A stretch of DNA of 36,487 bases from a virus, in the IMG/VR virus record IMGVR_UViG_3300029448_000148, positions 1 to 36,487 of that record; one strand, 5' to 3'. How positions within the stretch are numbered: the first letter of the stretch is position 1; each line of letters opens with the position of its first letter. The position numbers and the translations under genes were made by a program. Below are positions 1 to 9,088 of the stretch, piece after piece. The notes beneath the pieces were generated by a model. The model searched no databases and was not told the DNA's origin. It was given only the letters and a program-made list of their open reading frames with translations.

Positions 1-1649
1 GCACAGCAGTTTCCTACGGCATTTCCGCCAGCACCACCATAATATCCTCCTCCGCCACCAGCAGCACCTTGTCCGCCTTGGAGTTCTGTGCCGGCACCAG
101 ATCCACCAGACCCACCAGCAGATTGTGTTCCACCCCTACCACCTCTACTAGGAGCATTGCCTCCATCAGAACCTTCCAGTCCACCACCATTACCACCAGC
201 AGCAGGGTCATTAGCACCTCCACCACCTCCACCTGCCATGATTATAGCATTGGCATTACTAGTAGATCTTCTTGATTCACTACCTACACCATCATTGAAT
301 ACATATTGTGCTCCTGCTGATGTATTTTCCCATTTACCTTTACTTGGAGTAATTGTTATAGATCCAGGATTACTATCAAGATCACTAAATGTTGCTGAAG
401 ATCCGTTTGCACCAATAGATGTTGAATCTACATTATTTGTTTCATGTACCCTGTAAATAGCACCATTCTGTATATCCACATTTATATTTGATGGTAAATC
501 ACCACTAAAACCTGAAGGAGAACCTAATGTAATGAATTCTGGACCATTTTTAAATCCCAAATTTGGATTTGGAAATGGGATTCCATTTTGTAATTTTAGA
601 ATAATTTGAATATTCTCAGTAGAAGATCTTGTTTGATTGAATGTGACTTTTTCTAAATCAACATCATTAATTGCTTTAATGTCAAATGGACTAAAGAAAA
701 GTCCAGTGAAACCACCTCCACCTCCACCTAAACCATATCCACGTCCACCTTCACCACCTAAACCAAATCCACCACCAGAAGCATCTCCACCAGCACCACC
801 TAATATGAGTACATATTGTTGATTTGCTACAAAAGTAAATGTTCCTTCTGCTACTCCACCAAGACCACCTGAAACAGATCTACCACTTGATCTTCCTCCA
901 CCACCTCCTCCAAGGAAGAGTTTTGTTGTCATATTTTGATTAGAAGTCAAAGTCATTTGTGAATTTTGATATGGTGAAAAATCAAATGTAGATACTTGAG
1001 AAAAATCAATATCAAAACCACCAATTGAATCAGTTATAACTGATAAAATCCCAGTTCCAAGATCACCTCCATCAATATCTTTAACTCCATCTGAAATATC
1101 ATTACCATCTAATTGCCATTGATAATTTAAATTCTCCCCAGTTGAAGGAATAATTGATGCTTCAATATTGTATTCAGCTATATTTCCTATAGCAACTGAC
1201 GTATCTACTGGTTGACTTTCAATAATAATTTCTGGAAAAGATGTTAAAGTTGCTGATTCAGATCTAGCAGATCCATTTCCTTCTCCTGCAATTATATTGG
1301 GGATTGAATTTGCATAATTAGCCTCTAAAAATAAAGATTTTCCATTATCACTATAGTCTATATTAGTTAATGTGATACTAGATGAATTACCTAAAGAAAC
1401 AATTGAAGCATCACTACTTGAATCAATAGATGTATCATAAATTTTTTCCCCATCATAATACCACTGAAAGGAATAAAATCCAGTTCCTGCTACTCCACTA
1501 ATAAAGGCAGTTGCTATTCCAGTAAATGTTACAAATCCTATAGAATTTTCAGCAGCATCTTCTGGGTCTTGAGTGAATGAAACAATTGGCCCATTTAGGG
1601 CCAAATTAGTAGGTATACTTCTAAAGTAATTAAATTGTAATGGGCTCAT
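1..1649 (-). CDS. Glycine-rich, Ig-like tail fibre/adhesin protein (partial, C-terminus beyond left edge)
   Basis: About 549 codons are open from the ATG at 1649 to the window edge, so the stop codon is not seen. The ATG overlaps the stop of the upstream giant gene as ATGA. The first ~240 residues contain two Ig-like stretches (FYSFQWYYDGEKIYD and LNYQWQLDGNDISDG, each with an Ig-type Trp after a hydrophobic strand). Next come two very Gly-rich blocks (DNA about 720-930 and 20-240) with runs such as LGGGGGGRSSG and GGGGGGYYGGAGG. This pattern resembles Gly_rich domains and the polyglycine-helix sandwich of T-even gp38-type adhesins. Position after the appendage gene suggests a distal, receptor-facing part of the virion. 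Function is inferred from composition and context only. Confidence 0.75.
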   Translation of the reverse strand, partial: MSPLQFNYFRSIPTNLALNGPIVSFTQDPEDAAENSIGFVTFTGIATAFISGVAGTGFYSFQWYYDGEKIYDTSIDSSSDASIVSLGNSSSITLTNIDYSDNGKSLFLEANYANSIPNIIAGEGNGSARSESATLTSFPEIIIESQPVDTSVAIGNIAEYNIEASIIPSTGENLNYQWQLDGNDISDGVKDIDGGDLGTGILSVITDSIGGFDIDFSQVSTFDFSPYQNSQMTLTSNQNMTTKLFLGGGGGGRSSGRSVSGGLGGVAEGTFTFVANQQYVLILGGAGGDASGGGFGLGGEGGRGYGLGGGGGGFTGLFFSPFDIKAINDVDLEKVTFNQTRSSTENIQIILKLQNGIPFPNPNLGFKNGPEFITLGSPSGFSGDLPSNINVDIQNGAIYRVHETNNVDSTSIGANGSSATFSDLDSNPGSITITPSKGKWENTSAGAQYVFNDGVGSESRRSTSNANAIIMAGGGGGGANDPAAGGNGGGLEGSDGGNAPSRGGRGGTQSAGGSGGSGAGTELQGGQGAAGGGGGYYGGAGGNAVGNCC

Positions 1650-4600
1650 GAGAAATTTTGTCCTCCAACTACACCAAATAGACTTATTCCACCATCAAAT
1701 GTCATGAATGAATATATATCAGTTGCTCCTGCACCAATTGAAACTGAAGGAACTACACCACCAGGCCAAGTACATGACTTGTTTGCTCCACCATCTAATC
1801 TGTAAGTATCTATACCAACAGAACGAGCACTACTATCTTGTGTGATTTTAATTGTAAATGCCCTACAAGTTCCTGCTGTAATGTTTTTGAGATTAAATAC
1901 ATCAACATTTTCTGTTAGTGGTAGATCAAAGGATTGACCTCGAGAAAGATCCAAATCAACCACACCACTACTACTAGTAACTGTTAGTGGTAATTCAGCA
2001 TATGCTTCAAATCTGGACTCTCCAACAACATCAATTTTACCTCTTGGAGTATCAGTACCAAAACCAACATTTGCTCCTGATGTTGATAATGCTGTTCCCA
2101 CAACTAGAGTGGTGGCAGTAGCAACACCAGCAACAATACTACCTGTTGTTGAATCTAAATTAAATCCAGTAGCAGACAGAATACCAACTCCACTTCCAGA
2201 TGGAATTATGACATCTTGTTCAAAGAATGCTGTACCAATGAATGTTGAATCATTATTAACTTTAAGAGCAGTCTGAGCAATTCCTGATGTTCCTACTTCA
2301 AGATCAGCAACTCTGTCAGTAACCATAGTTCCAATACCAACATTCAAGTTGTTAATTGGAACAATTCCAGTCTTACCAACACCTGTTGCTGTGTATTGGA
2401 ACAAGGAATCACTTGGTAGATTAGTAAGACCTGCACCATCACCAGTAAATGCAGTTGCTACTACAGCACCAGAAACATTTAATTTTGCTCCAATAACTGC
2501 AGTAACACCTATTCCAACACCGAAAGAATCAACTACAAATTGTGTGCTGCCTGATCCCACTTTAAATGTATGTTCACCTGGAGTTGTTGTTCCGACCCCA
2601 ACAGCATCAAATGTCATAACACTCTTTTGAGTGTTAATACTAATAGCACCAAATGGATACCAAGCATTATCAGTAGTATATGTCCATCCAAGAGTTCCAC
2701 CTTCAGATGGATTAGCATTATAAATTACATCACCTGGATTTCCAGCTATAGATGGAGTTGATATTCCAACAGTGTATTTTCTAGATACTGTTGTATCACC
2801 TTGTAAGAACAAACTATTAGATTCAAATCCTTCATCTGATGTTGATGTTACTTTATTAGTGAAGACTACTGGAGAGTCAAATTCAGATAAGATGTTATTG
2901 TTTGTTCCACCAGATACTTTAATTTTTCTGGAAACATTTACTTCTTCATGATTAACAAGATCTAGTGAACCAGCAAAAATACCAGTAGATAATGGATCTT
3001 CTCCAGTTACTGTGGGAATTGGAGTATCAAATACTTCCTCTTTACCAGTGGTGGATGATATTCTCTTATTACCAATATAGAAATCTCCTCTATCATTCAT
3101 ACCAGTGTAAACACTGACACCACCATTAGTATTGAACTTCTGAGAAATTAATTGCTCAGTAAGTGTTGGTTGTCTGCCCTGCTTACTTGGTAGTGATGTA
3201 GAATAATTACCAGGTCCATATCCAATATATTCAAAAGTATGACCAGAAGCACGAATAATAGATGGTCTTCTAAATTCAATTGGATTGATTGAGATCTTTT
3301 TAATTACAGGATAAATTCCATCTCCAGTAGCATTTTCTGTGTGAGCAACTGGTTTTGTTCCAAATAATCCTCTGAAAACAGTAATTGGATTTGATACTGT
3401 AACTGAGTTAACAATATTAGATGTAGATTTAACTCTCATAATTTCATCATCAACTCTCAAATAATCACCAATTTGTACATTTAAATTGGCAACATTTGTA
3501 ATATTGATGCTTGTTGTTGTTGCATTAGCGATTTCACTTTGAAGAGTAGATGAATATCCACCATAAAGATTAATTGTTCTCCCACCAAAACTTTCATCTG
3601 TTAGATCAACATTACCTGATGTAGATTCTTGAGCACCAGGATTAAACAATCTAATTGTTCCTGAAGTACCAGGAGAATCTGTTCTAACTCCACAATTAAT
3701 TACGAAAGTTGTTAAACCTACAACTTCTGTAATTACAAATGAATCATTATAGAAATTCTCTGATGCTCCACCAAGTCTAACAGCATTATCTGCAGAATAT
3801 CCATGAGCTGTTGATGTAATAACAGTTGCTATGCCTGTACTGTTACTATAAGTTAGAGAACTAACTGATACTGTTGGTCCTGTATTATTGAAGAATGCAG
3901 ATGAAGTAATATTAGCACCAAGACCCAAAGAAGATGGATTTGAAATAGTGCTTGCTGAGGATACTTGGAATTCTTTAGTTGAAGTTGTAGTTAATCCTGT
4001 AATTCTATAGAGAGTATTATATCCATTAGCAGACAGAGATGTAATTCCAGAAACACTAATTGTATCTCCTACATTATCTTCAATTGCTTCAACTTTAACA
4101 GATCCTGCTGAGAATCCTGAAGTTGTAGCAATACCTGTAACTGATAATACATCACCTACTTGGAATCCTGTTCCACCATTCATAATTTTGATATTACCAG
4201 TCAACTGATTTGAAGCATTAACTTCAATTCTAGCTGTGGCAAAATCACCTGTTGTAGATGGTCCAATTCTTGCATTATAGAAATGTTCAGAGGAGGAGAT
4301 TGCACCTTCTCCATACCCTGATCCAGCACTAAGTAGACTGATTCTAGTTACTCTCTGCAGTCCATGATCAATATTAGTGAAGATGGTGTGAGCTGTACCA
4401 GCACTATTTGATACAATATCAGTGATACCAATACCAATACCAAAATCATCAAAATAGTGATTTAATGTCTCTCTAGTAACACTATTTCTTGATTCATCTA
4501 TAACAGTTTGTCCAAGTGGTTCTGGTAAAGAATATGTTGTTGATGATTCAGGATTAGAGATTGGATTATCTCTATCAGTTTGTGGATAGAGATTAGTTAT

Positions 4601-7591
4601 TGGTTGTGAGAATTCAAAATTTTCACTGGTGTTAAATGGACTAACTGCAGGAGCATTTGATGAATTAATAGCAGTTAGATAGTAGATACCAGTTTGTTCA
4701 CCAGTAATATATTCTTTTAATTGTTCTGTATTGTAGATGTAATAAGTCTTATCTTGTCTTTGTCTCTTATATACTGGAAGAGATGTATTTCTTACGTTAC
4801 TATTATTTGTATATGTTCCAGGAGCACTAGTTGGTCCACTTACTGTGAAACAATTAGAAGTGGTTATACCAGTAACAGTAAATGCTCCATTATATGCTGA
4901 ATTTCCAACACCTGTTGTATTATTGGAACTGGTTACATTTTCAATTAAAACTTTTGATCCAACAGAAAGATTGTGAGGTATCTCAGTAACAAAAGTTGAA
5001 TTTCCAGTAGAATATGAAGCATAATTAATAAATCTAAAGTTTCTCAACTCAGACTCATTAGTCATAGAAACTGATGTTGGACCAAATTGTAATGCTACTT
5101 CAGCATTATTTGAACCTGTAACATCATTTGATTCGGTAAAAACATAAGAATCTCTAGGTGGTCTAGCAGAAGCGATTCCTGCAGAATTAGCAGAAGATGC
5201 TGGAATTACATATCTTAATTTGTAAACTCTATCATCATTATTTCTAACATCTGGGGTTCTTGTTATGAATGTTCTTGGTGTAGCAGCACCAATCCCACTT
5301 GTACCTAATGAGTTTACTGTGGAGTAAATATTATTTTCAGTGGTTGCCATGGCAACATTTACATACCACTGATTTTTTGTAGTATCAAATTGAATAGGGT
5401 GTCCAACATCACCTGCAATTTTATCAGAAACTCTACTTTCTACTAATAATTCACCACCTAATTTATTAATTGTTAATGAATTACTTGAGAGTGCATCAGT
5501 TAATGTTGGAGCTATTTTAATTTTATCTGAATCAATTCCAGTAGTAATAGCATAATATACTCTATTATCTAATAATCCATCAGGCAATCTTCCATTTTCA
5601 CTAACAACTCTAATAGTTTCACCATTTACAAACTTATGATCTTCTGTAAATGTAACAGTATTACTACTAATACTATTACCAGTAGATACAGTCCTGCCAA
5701 CATTAGAAACTTTTACAGATGATACTTCATTTGAAGTATTTTCTGTATTTGGCATTACAATTCTTGCCTCCCTAGTTATAGGGGTGCCATTTTCAGAAAT
5801 TACAACATTAAGTTTATCATTTACTTTTGCACCAATTCTATATCCTTGAATAACTGATTTTGGTGGTTTAGATAAATTTTCTTCCTGATAAAGATATAAT
5901 TTACTAGTAGTTGCAGATGAAACAGTATTAGCAACATCAATAGCAGTATACTCTAAATTAATAGTAGATTTGCTAATCGCTTTTGGTGGAATAATATTAG
6001 TAATATATCCAACATCATCTTTTGCAAAAGATGTATCTCTATATCCAGATGATGCAAGTGCTAATTGACCAAAGTTGGAGTTAGAGTTAGTGATTGAGAA
6101 ATCACCTCCACTCTCTGTAACAAAATGCTGCGCATAACCAATAGCAAATATAGAAACTAATTGAATTACAGAATTATTTGATGCTTTAATGTGGAAGTTG
6201 TAATAATCTGGATGATATTTCGCTAAACCATCACTATGAATATTGTCTATAGTGGTGTAGTTGTCAAAATCTCCATCTGTTTTATTATATCTTACAAATG
6301 CTTTATCATCTTTTTGTAGAGATACACCTGTAAATTGAGCAACAACCATGGATTTAAATCCTGTTGCTTTATTACCATCAGCGTGCATTCCACACATTCC
6401 ATATACAGATCTCAAAGAGATATTGAAGATATATGGTGATGCAGACTCTACAGTATCAGTGTCTAGTGTTACAGTAGCTGATGCTGGAGTTAAAGATGCA
6501 GTAGTTGGTACATTTGTTGCTTTATATGTGAATCTTGTTGCATTACCATTTGTGTCTGTAGTTTCTACAGTAGTGACAACAAAAGAACCATTATATGTGG
6601 TATCAGCAACATCATTAACAATTATTTTTGTATCAACATTTAAACCAGATATTCCAGAATCTAATTGAACAGTAACAGTATTAGTTGCTGTTGAACTATT
6701 TCCAGCAAAAATACTTGAGATACCAATTTGACCACTCAAAGGTCCAACAATTCTAAATTCATCAATTTTTGGTTGAATATCAATACTACTAGATGGATAA
6801 TCAGGTTCAATATTTCTTCCAGAAGATGGACCATAAGCAAGTCCAACTTTCTCATAATACATTTCAAGATCAGTTCTTAAGAAACTTTTATTTGATATGA
6901 ATGCATCATTAATTGTTACATCATTTACACCGTCAGCATATTCAAAACATGTTAGTTTATGGTGAGAGAAATCTGGTGTGAAAGTAGCAGTTGTATAATC
7001 TTTATACACAACACCATTTGGATCACCATCAAATAAACTAAACTGGAAGAAATAACAACCACCAGTTACTCTGAATAAAGAACTTCTTTCAATATTTGAA
7101 TTTTCTGGATTGGGAACGTATTTTGGTCTGATCTTTGTTTTTCTTAGATCACTAGCTACAATTGATACACCCCTAGGTACAATAACCCCACCATAAACAG
7201 AATTTAACTTATACAGTATATTATCACTTGAGTTTAAATCAAATATACTATTAGTTGATAATGCAGGGAAATTTGTTGAAGTTGATCCATCTCTCAATTG
7301 AAAAGTATTTGCAGTCTCATTATGAATTGGGAGCCATCCTGGTCTATTATCTACTAGATGCTCACCTGGAGAGAGTAAGATAGTTGTTTTTCCAAATCTA
7401 TCATTATCAAGTCCTTTCTGATAAGAAAATCTTGCTGCTTCAATCAGAGCTCTTTGGATGGTAATGAAAGGTCTAGCAAGAGAATTACCTTGATTCTCTA
7501 TACTATCAGTAGCATCTAAATCGTTAGGATTTACATAGATTATATTACCACGTACATTTTTAAGAAAATTATCTAATCTTGAGAGACCCAT
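1646..7591 (-). CDS. Giant virion appendage protein, 1981 aa (cyanophage structural protein)
   Basis: The N-terminus (MGLSRLDNFLKNVRGN, then YVNPNDLDATDSIENQG and RPFITIQRALIEAARF) is the type found in large conserved virion proteins of T4-like cyanophages and looks like the start of a pectin-lyase-like beta-helix. The middle has repeated beta modules of the type H-x2-L-x-V-G-x-K-V-x-I...YNG-x-F-x-V-T. The C-terminal ~450 residues are tail-fibre-like, with GVGIG, GFGTDTP and AFTGDGAGLTNLP motifs. A late-promoter-like CATAAATA lies 30 bases upstream of the ATG. The stop overlaps the downstream adhesin start, so the two probably form one host-contact unit. It is likely a baseplate-attached fibre or collar. 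The exact T4 counterpart is not clear. Confidence 0.85.
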   Translation of the reverse strand: MGLSRLDNFLKNVRGNIIYVNPNDLDATDSIENQGNSLARPFITIQRALIEAARFSYQKGLDNDRFGKTTILLSPGEHLVDNRPGWLPIHNETANTFQLRDGSTSTNFPALSTNSIFDLNSSDNILYKLNSVYGGVIVPRGVSIVASDLRKTKIRPKYVPNPENSNIERSSLFRVTGGCYFFQFSLFDGDPNGVVYKDYTTATFTPDFSHHKLTCFEYADGVNDVTINDAFISNKSFLRTDLEMYYEKVGLAYGPSSGRNIEPDYPSSSIDIQPKIDEFRIVGPLSGQIGISSIFAGNSSTATNTVTVQLDSGISGLNVDTKIIVNDVADTTYNGSFVVTTVETTDTNGNATRFTYKATNVPTTASLTPASATVTLDTDTVESASPYIFNISLRSVYGMCGMHADGNKATGFKSMVVAQFTGVSLQKDDKAFVRYNKTDGDFDNYTTIDNIHSDGLAKYHPDYYNFHIKASNNSVIQLVSIFAIGYAQHFVTESGGDFSITNSNSNFGQLALASSGYRDTSFAKDDVGYITNIIPPKAISKSTINLEYTAIDVANTVSSATTSKLYLYQEENLSKPPKSVIQGYRIGAKVNDKLNVVISENGTPITREARIVMPNTENTSNEVSSVKVSNVGRTVSTGNSISSNTVTFTEDHKFVNGETIRVVSENGRLPDGLLDNRVYYAITTGIDSDKIKIAPTLTDALSSNSLTINKLGGELLVESRVSDKIAGDVGHPIQFDTTKNQWYVNVAMATTENNIYSTVNSLGTSGIGAATPRTFITRTPDVRNNDDRVYKLRYVIPASSANSAGIASARPPRDSYVFTESNDVTGSNNAEVALQFGPTSVSMTNESELRNFRFINYASYSTGNSTFVTEIPHNLSVGSKVLIENVTSSNNTTGVGNSAYNGAFTVTGITTSNCFTVSGPTSAPGTYTNNSNVRNTSLPVYKRQRQDKTYYIYNTEQLKEYITGEQTGIYYLTAINSSNAPAVSPFNTSENFEFSQPITNLYPQTDRDNPISNPESSTTYSLPEPLGQTVIDESRNSVTRETLNHYFDDFGIGIGITDIVSNSAGTAHTIFTNIDHGLQRVTRISLLSAGSGYGEGAISSSEHFYNARIGPSTTGDFATARIEVNASNQLTGNIKIMNGGTGFQVGDVLSVTGIATTSGFSAGSVKVEAIEDNVGDTISVSGITSLSANGYNTLYRITGLTTTSTKEFQVSSASTISNPSSLGLGANITSSAFFNNTGPTVSVSSLTYSNSTGIATVITSTAHGYSADNAVRLGGASENFYNDSFVITEVVGLTTFVINCGVRTDSPGTSGTIRLFNPGAQESTSGNVDLTDESFGGRTINLYGGYSSTLQSEIANATTTSINITNVANLNVQIGDYLRVDDEIMRVKSTSNIVNSVTVSNPITVFRGLFGTKPVAHTENATGDGIYPVIKKISINPIEFRRPSIIRASGHTFEYIGYGPGNYSTSLPSKQGRQPTLTEQLISQKFNTNGGVSVYTGMNDRGDFYIGNKRISSTTGKEEVFDTPIPTVTGEDPLSTGIFAGSLDLVNHEEVNVSRKIKVSGGTNNNILSEFDSPVVFTNKVTSTSDEGFESNSLFLQGDTTVSRKYTVGISTPSIAGNPGDVIYNANPSEGGTLGWTYTTDNAWYPFGAISINTQKSVMTFDAVGVGTTTPGEHTFKVGSGSTQFVVDSFGVGIGVTAVIGAKLNVSGAVVATAFTGDGAGLTNLPSDSLFQYTATGVGKTGIVPINNLNVGIGTMVTDRVADLEVGTSGIAQTALKVNNDSTFIGTAFFEQDVIIPSGSGVGILSATGFNLDSTTGSIVAGVATATTLVVGTALSTSGANVGFGTDTPRGKIDVVGESRFEAYAELPLTVTSSSGVVDLDLSRGQSFDLPLTENVDVFNLKNITAGTCRAFTIKITQDSSARSVGIDTYRLDGGANKSCTWPGGVVPSVSIGAGATDIYSFMTFDGGISLFGVVGGQNFS

Positions 7592-7620
7592 TTTTATAGC
7601 GCAGTGATTCTATTATAGAT

Positions 7621-7628
7621 TATTTATG
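7621..7628 (-). promoter_or_regulatory. Putative T4-type late promoter (CATAAATA)
   Basis: On the minus strand the octamer CATAAATA matches the NATAAATA late motif described for T4-like cyanophages. It lies 30 bases upstream of the ATG of the 1981-residue appendage gene, which suits a late virion gene. Identified by motif and position only. Confidence 0.55.
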
Positions 7629-7682
7629 CCTTTAAGCCTATATACTTTGCCCAAGTGGCAGCAATATAATCATATACACAAT

Positions 7683-7844
7683 ATGTATCCAACACCCAAC
7701 AAATACGATAAAATTTATGTCAAATCAAGAAATCCTTACAAAACAAAAAATCCAGTTGAAAAAATTATCGATGACACTTATGAACAACTTAGAATACACT
7801 ACAAATGTGAAAGTGAATATTTTAAAAAGTTAGGTTATAAATAA
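7683..7844 (+). CDS. Small hypothetical protein, 53 aa (72 aa if the upstream ATG at 7626 is used)
   Basis: This short plus-strand ORF sits between minus-strand genes and is followed 20 bases later by a strong plus-strand terminator, which supports real transcription. The product is basic and Tyr/Lys-rich (MYPTPNKYDKIYVKSRNPYK...KKLGYK). The 7683 ATG was preferred because the preceding 19 codons look less protein-like. Neither start has a clear Shine-Dalgarno, but TATAAT lies at 7665-7670. No family is recognised. Confidence 0.5.
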   Translation: MYPTPNKYDKIYVKSRNPYKTKNPVEKIIDDTYEQLRIHYKCESEYFKKLGYK

Positions 7845-7864
7845 AAACGTGTGAAGGAAGTGCT

Positions 7865-7887
7865 AGGACCCTATGGGGTCCTTTTTT
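7865..7887 (+). terminator. Rho-independent terminator
   Basis: AGGACCC pairs with GGGTCCT around a TATG loop, and six T residues follow on the plus strand. It closes the short plus-strand gene ending at 7844. There is no T-tract on the minus side, so it is probably one-way. Confidence 0.85.
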
Positions 7888-7889
7888 AA

Positions 7890-7974
7890 TGGGAGTGGGG
7901 GGACTTGAACCCCCACGAGCACAATGCTCAACAGATTTTAAGTCTGGTGTGTCTACCTATTCCACCACACTCCC
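7890..7974 (-). tRNA. tRNA-Leu (anticodon UAA)
   Basis: The acceptor stem GGGAGTG/CACTCCC closes the molecule, and the discriminator base is A. The anticodon stem CAGA/TCTG encloses the loop CTTAAAA, giving anticodon TAA. A long variable arm (GAGC-ATTGT-GCTC) marks a class II tRNA, and the T arm reads GGGGGTTCAAGTCCCCC. No CCA is encoded. It begins four bases after the stop of the 97-aa gene and is probably cut from the same transcript. It reads UUA codons, which are common in this AT-rich genome. Confidence 0.97.
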
Positions 7975-7978
7975 ATAA

Positions 7979-8272
7979 TTAAACCACTCTGTCCAATCTT
8001 TTTTGTGCTTGATCGGGAAAATCTCTTGGGCGACTATCTGCTGCATTATCAGTTCTAGGTGAACCTTCATTCTTCTTTTCAGTTTTTTGAAAAGATACTC
8101 TTTTATATCTGTTAACCCATATATCAGGCATCCAATATGTCACTTGCCAATCAATAGTAGGATTTAACTCTAAGTGTTTCTCTAAAGAGTGATTGAAAAC
8201 ACCAATTTGAATATATCCATCATGAGTTACACATTCATCATTACCAATATCAACTATGAATAGTTGTTTCAT
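7979..8272 (-). CDS. Small conserved cyanophage protein, 97 aa, unknown function
   Basis: The start chosen is the ATG at 8272 (MKQLFIVDIGNDECVTHDG), which overlaps the end of the preceding small gene by 23 bases. The first 65 residues look folded, with an aromatic segment WQVTYWMPDIWVNRYKR. The last 30 are charged and disordered-looking (KTEKKNEGSPRTDN...QKRLDRVV). The gene is directly followed by tRNA-Leu. No known domain was recognised. Confidence 0.75.
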   Translation of the reverse strand: MKQLFIVDIGNDECVTHDGYIQIGVFNHSLEKHLELNPTIDWQVTYWMPDIWVNRYKRVSFQKTEKKNEGSPRTDNAADSRPRDFPDQAQKRLDRVV

Positions 8273-8426
8273 CAGTTGTGCTCCAAGTGGCAGGATTGAG
8301 ACTACAGTATTCATTAAAAGTAATCTTCATCTCTTTATTAGTTAGATTACAATTTTTTGCTGCTTTTGGAATGTTCCACTTTGCTACAAATAACATTTCC
8401 ATAGACTGTCGTGTTTCTGGTCTCAT
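8250..8426 (-). CDS. Small HTH-like protein, 58 aa, of a cyanophage-conserved type
   Basis: The sequence begins MRPETRQSMEMLFVAKWNIPK and continues AAKNCNLTNKEMKITFNEYC. The middle resembles a helix-turn-helix (AAK-x3-LT-x2-EMK), so DNA binding is possible but not shown. A second ATG two codons upstream (8432) would add Met-Ser. The end overlaps the next gene start by 23 bases, and it shares an operon with the 78-aa gene and tRNA-Leu. I recall similar short proteins in other T4-like cyanophages; their role is unknown. Confidence 0.75.
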   Translation of the reverse strand: MRPETRQSMEMLFVAKWNIPKAAKNCNLTNKEMKITFNEYCSLNPATWSTTDETTIHS

Positions 8427-8477
8427 ACTCATAGCATTTCAGGATTTCAGTGTAAAAATCAGATGGATATTTAAGCA

Positions 8478-8714
8478 TTAACTTTTGACAAGAGGTCCAG
8501 AGTAAATTATCATATCGTCATCAACAACAACACGAACTAATTCTAACACATTCATAAATTCATCAATACTATCACATTCAATATCTCTTTCAGAACCTTC
8601 ATTTGACCAGATAATAAATTTACGAGCACACGTGTCTACAATAATCTTGGTCAAATACTCATCATCATCATTGTCTGGGGATAGATCAATGTCTTCTGGA
8701 TAGTTTTCAAGCAT
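8478..8714 (-). CDS. Small acidic conserved protein, 78 aa
   Basis: A compact acidic protein (MLENYPEDIDLSPDNDDDEYL at the start, then IIVDTCARKFIIWSNEG and VRVVVDDDMIIYSG) with an alternating beta pattern. It is the first gene after a good sigma70-like promoter (8736-8764) and leads the island of small genes plus tRNA-Leu. Such genes are often expressed early in T4-like cyanophages. No domain assignment is possible. Confidence 0.75.
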   Translation of the reverse strand: MLENYPEDIDLSPDNDDDEYLTKIIVDTCARKFIIWSNEGSERDIECDSIDEFMNVLELVRVVVDDDMIIYSGPLVKS

Positions 8715-8735
8715 GGGATTCCTATTGACAATTTA

Positions 8736-8764
8736 ATTATAACACCTGTTAGAGAAAGGATCAA
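8736..8764 (-). promoter_or_regulatory. Sigma70-like promoter for the small-gene/tRNA island
   Basis: On the minus strand TTGATC is followed by a 17-base spacer and a perfect TATAAT. It lies in the 65-base gap before the 78-aa gene and points toward the three small genes and tRNA-Leu. This lets the island be read by host polymerase, apart from the late virion operon upstream. Confidence 0.75.
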
Positions 8765-8779
8765 CACCTCTTGTGACAG

Positions 8780-9088
8780 TTATAATTTTGGCACATCAAG
8801 TCTAGTTGCCATCACAATAAAGTAACAATTTATAGGGTATGGACCTTTTGATCCAAGAGTAATTTGATATTGTGAAGATGACTTCACAAAAATATTTTGA
8901 TCAGAACCAAAAGGTGTTATCTGAACTGTAATAGATGATTCTTCAATTAACCCTTTCCAGTGTTCTGGAAGAGAAATAATATTTTTATTCTTGCAGTGAC
9001 CTCTATAAAATACTGCATTTTCTGGTCCAATAATACTAGAGTATTCTATTGAAAGATTACTATTTGATGGGTGATGAATTTTTGTCAT
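8780..9088 (-). CDS. Stand-alone spike/appendage module, 102 aa
   Basis: The protein matches the C-terminal domain of the 364-aa virion protein two genes upstream. Both have HPxNxxxLxxxxxxxGPExAVxxRG, a following LPxxWxGxxxxxxxTxxxTxxGSxQxxFVK stretch, and a final ATRLD/ARRLD. Such modules occur near the ends of phage appendage proteins, where they can act as caps or assembly chaperones, but the role here is inferred. Its ATG overlaps the stop of the 527-aa gene as TAATG, and it ends the long virion operon. Confidence 0.75.
   Translation of the reverse strand: MTKIHHPSNSNLSIEYSSIIGPENAVFYRGHCKNKNIISLPEHWKGLIEESSITVQITPFGSDQNIFVKSSSQYQITLGSKGPYPINCYFIVMATRLDVPKL

Noticed and set aside
88-456. 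Proline-rich 122-aa plus-strand ORF
   Set aside because: It is the antisense of the Gly-rich blocks of the adhesin gene, since glycine codons read as proline on the other strand.
8485-8513. Plus-strand TTGACA-17-TATCAT resembling a promoter antisense to the 78-aa gene
   Set aside because: The bases are coding sequence at the end of that gene and its surroundings. Such matches are frequent in AT-rich DNA, and no plus-strand gene follows.
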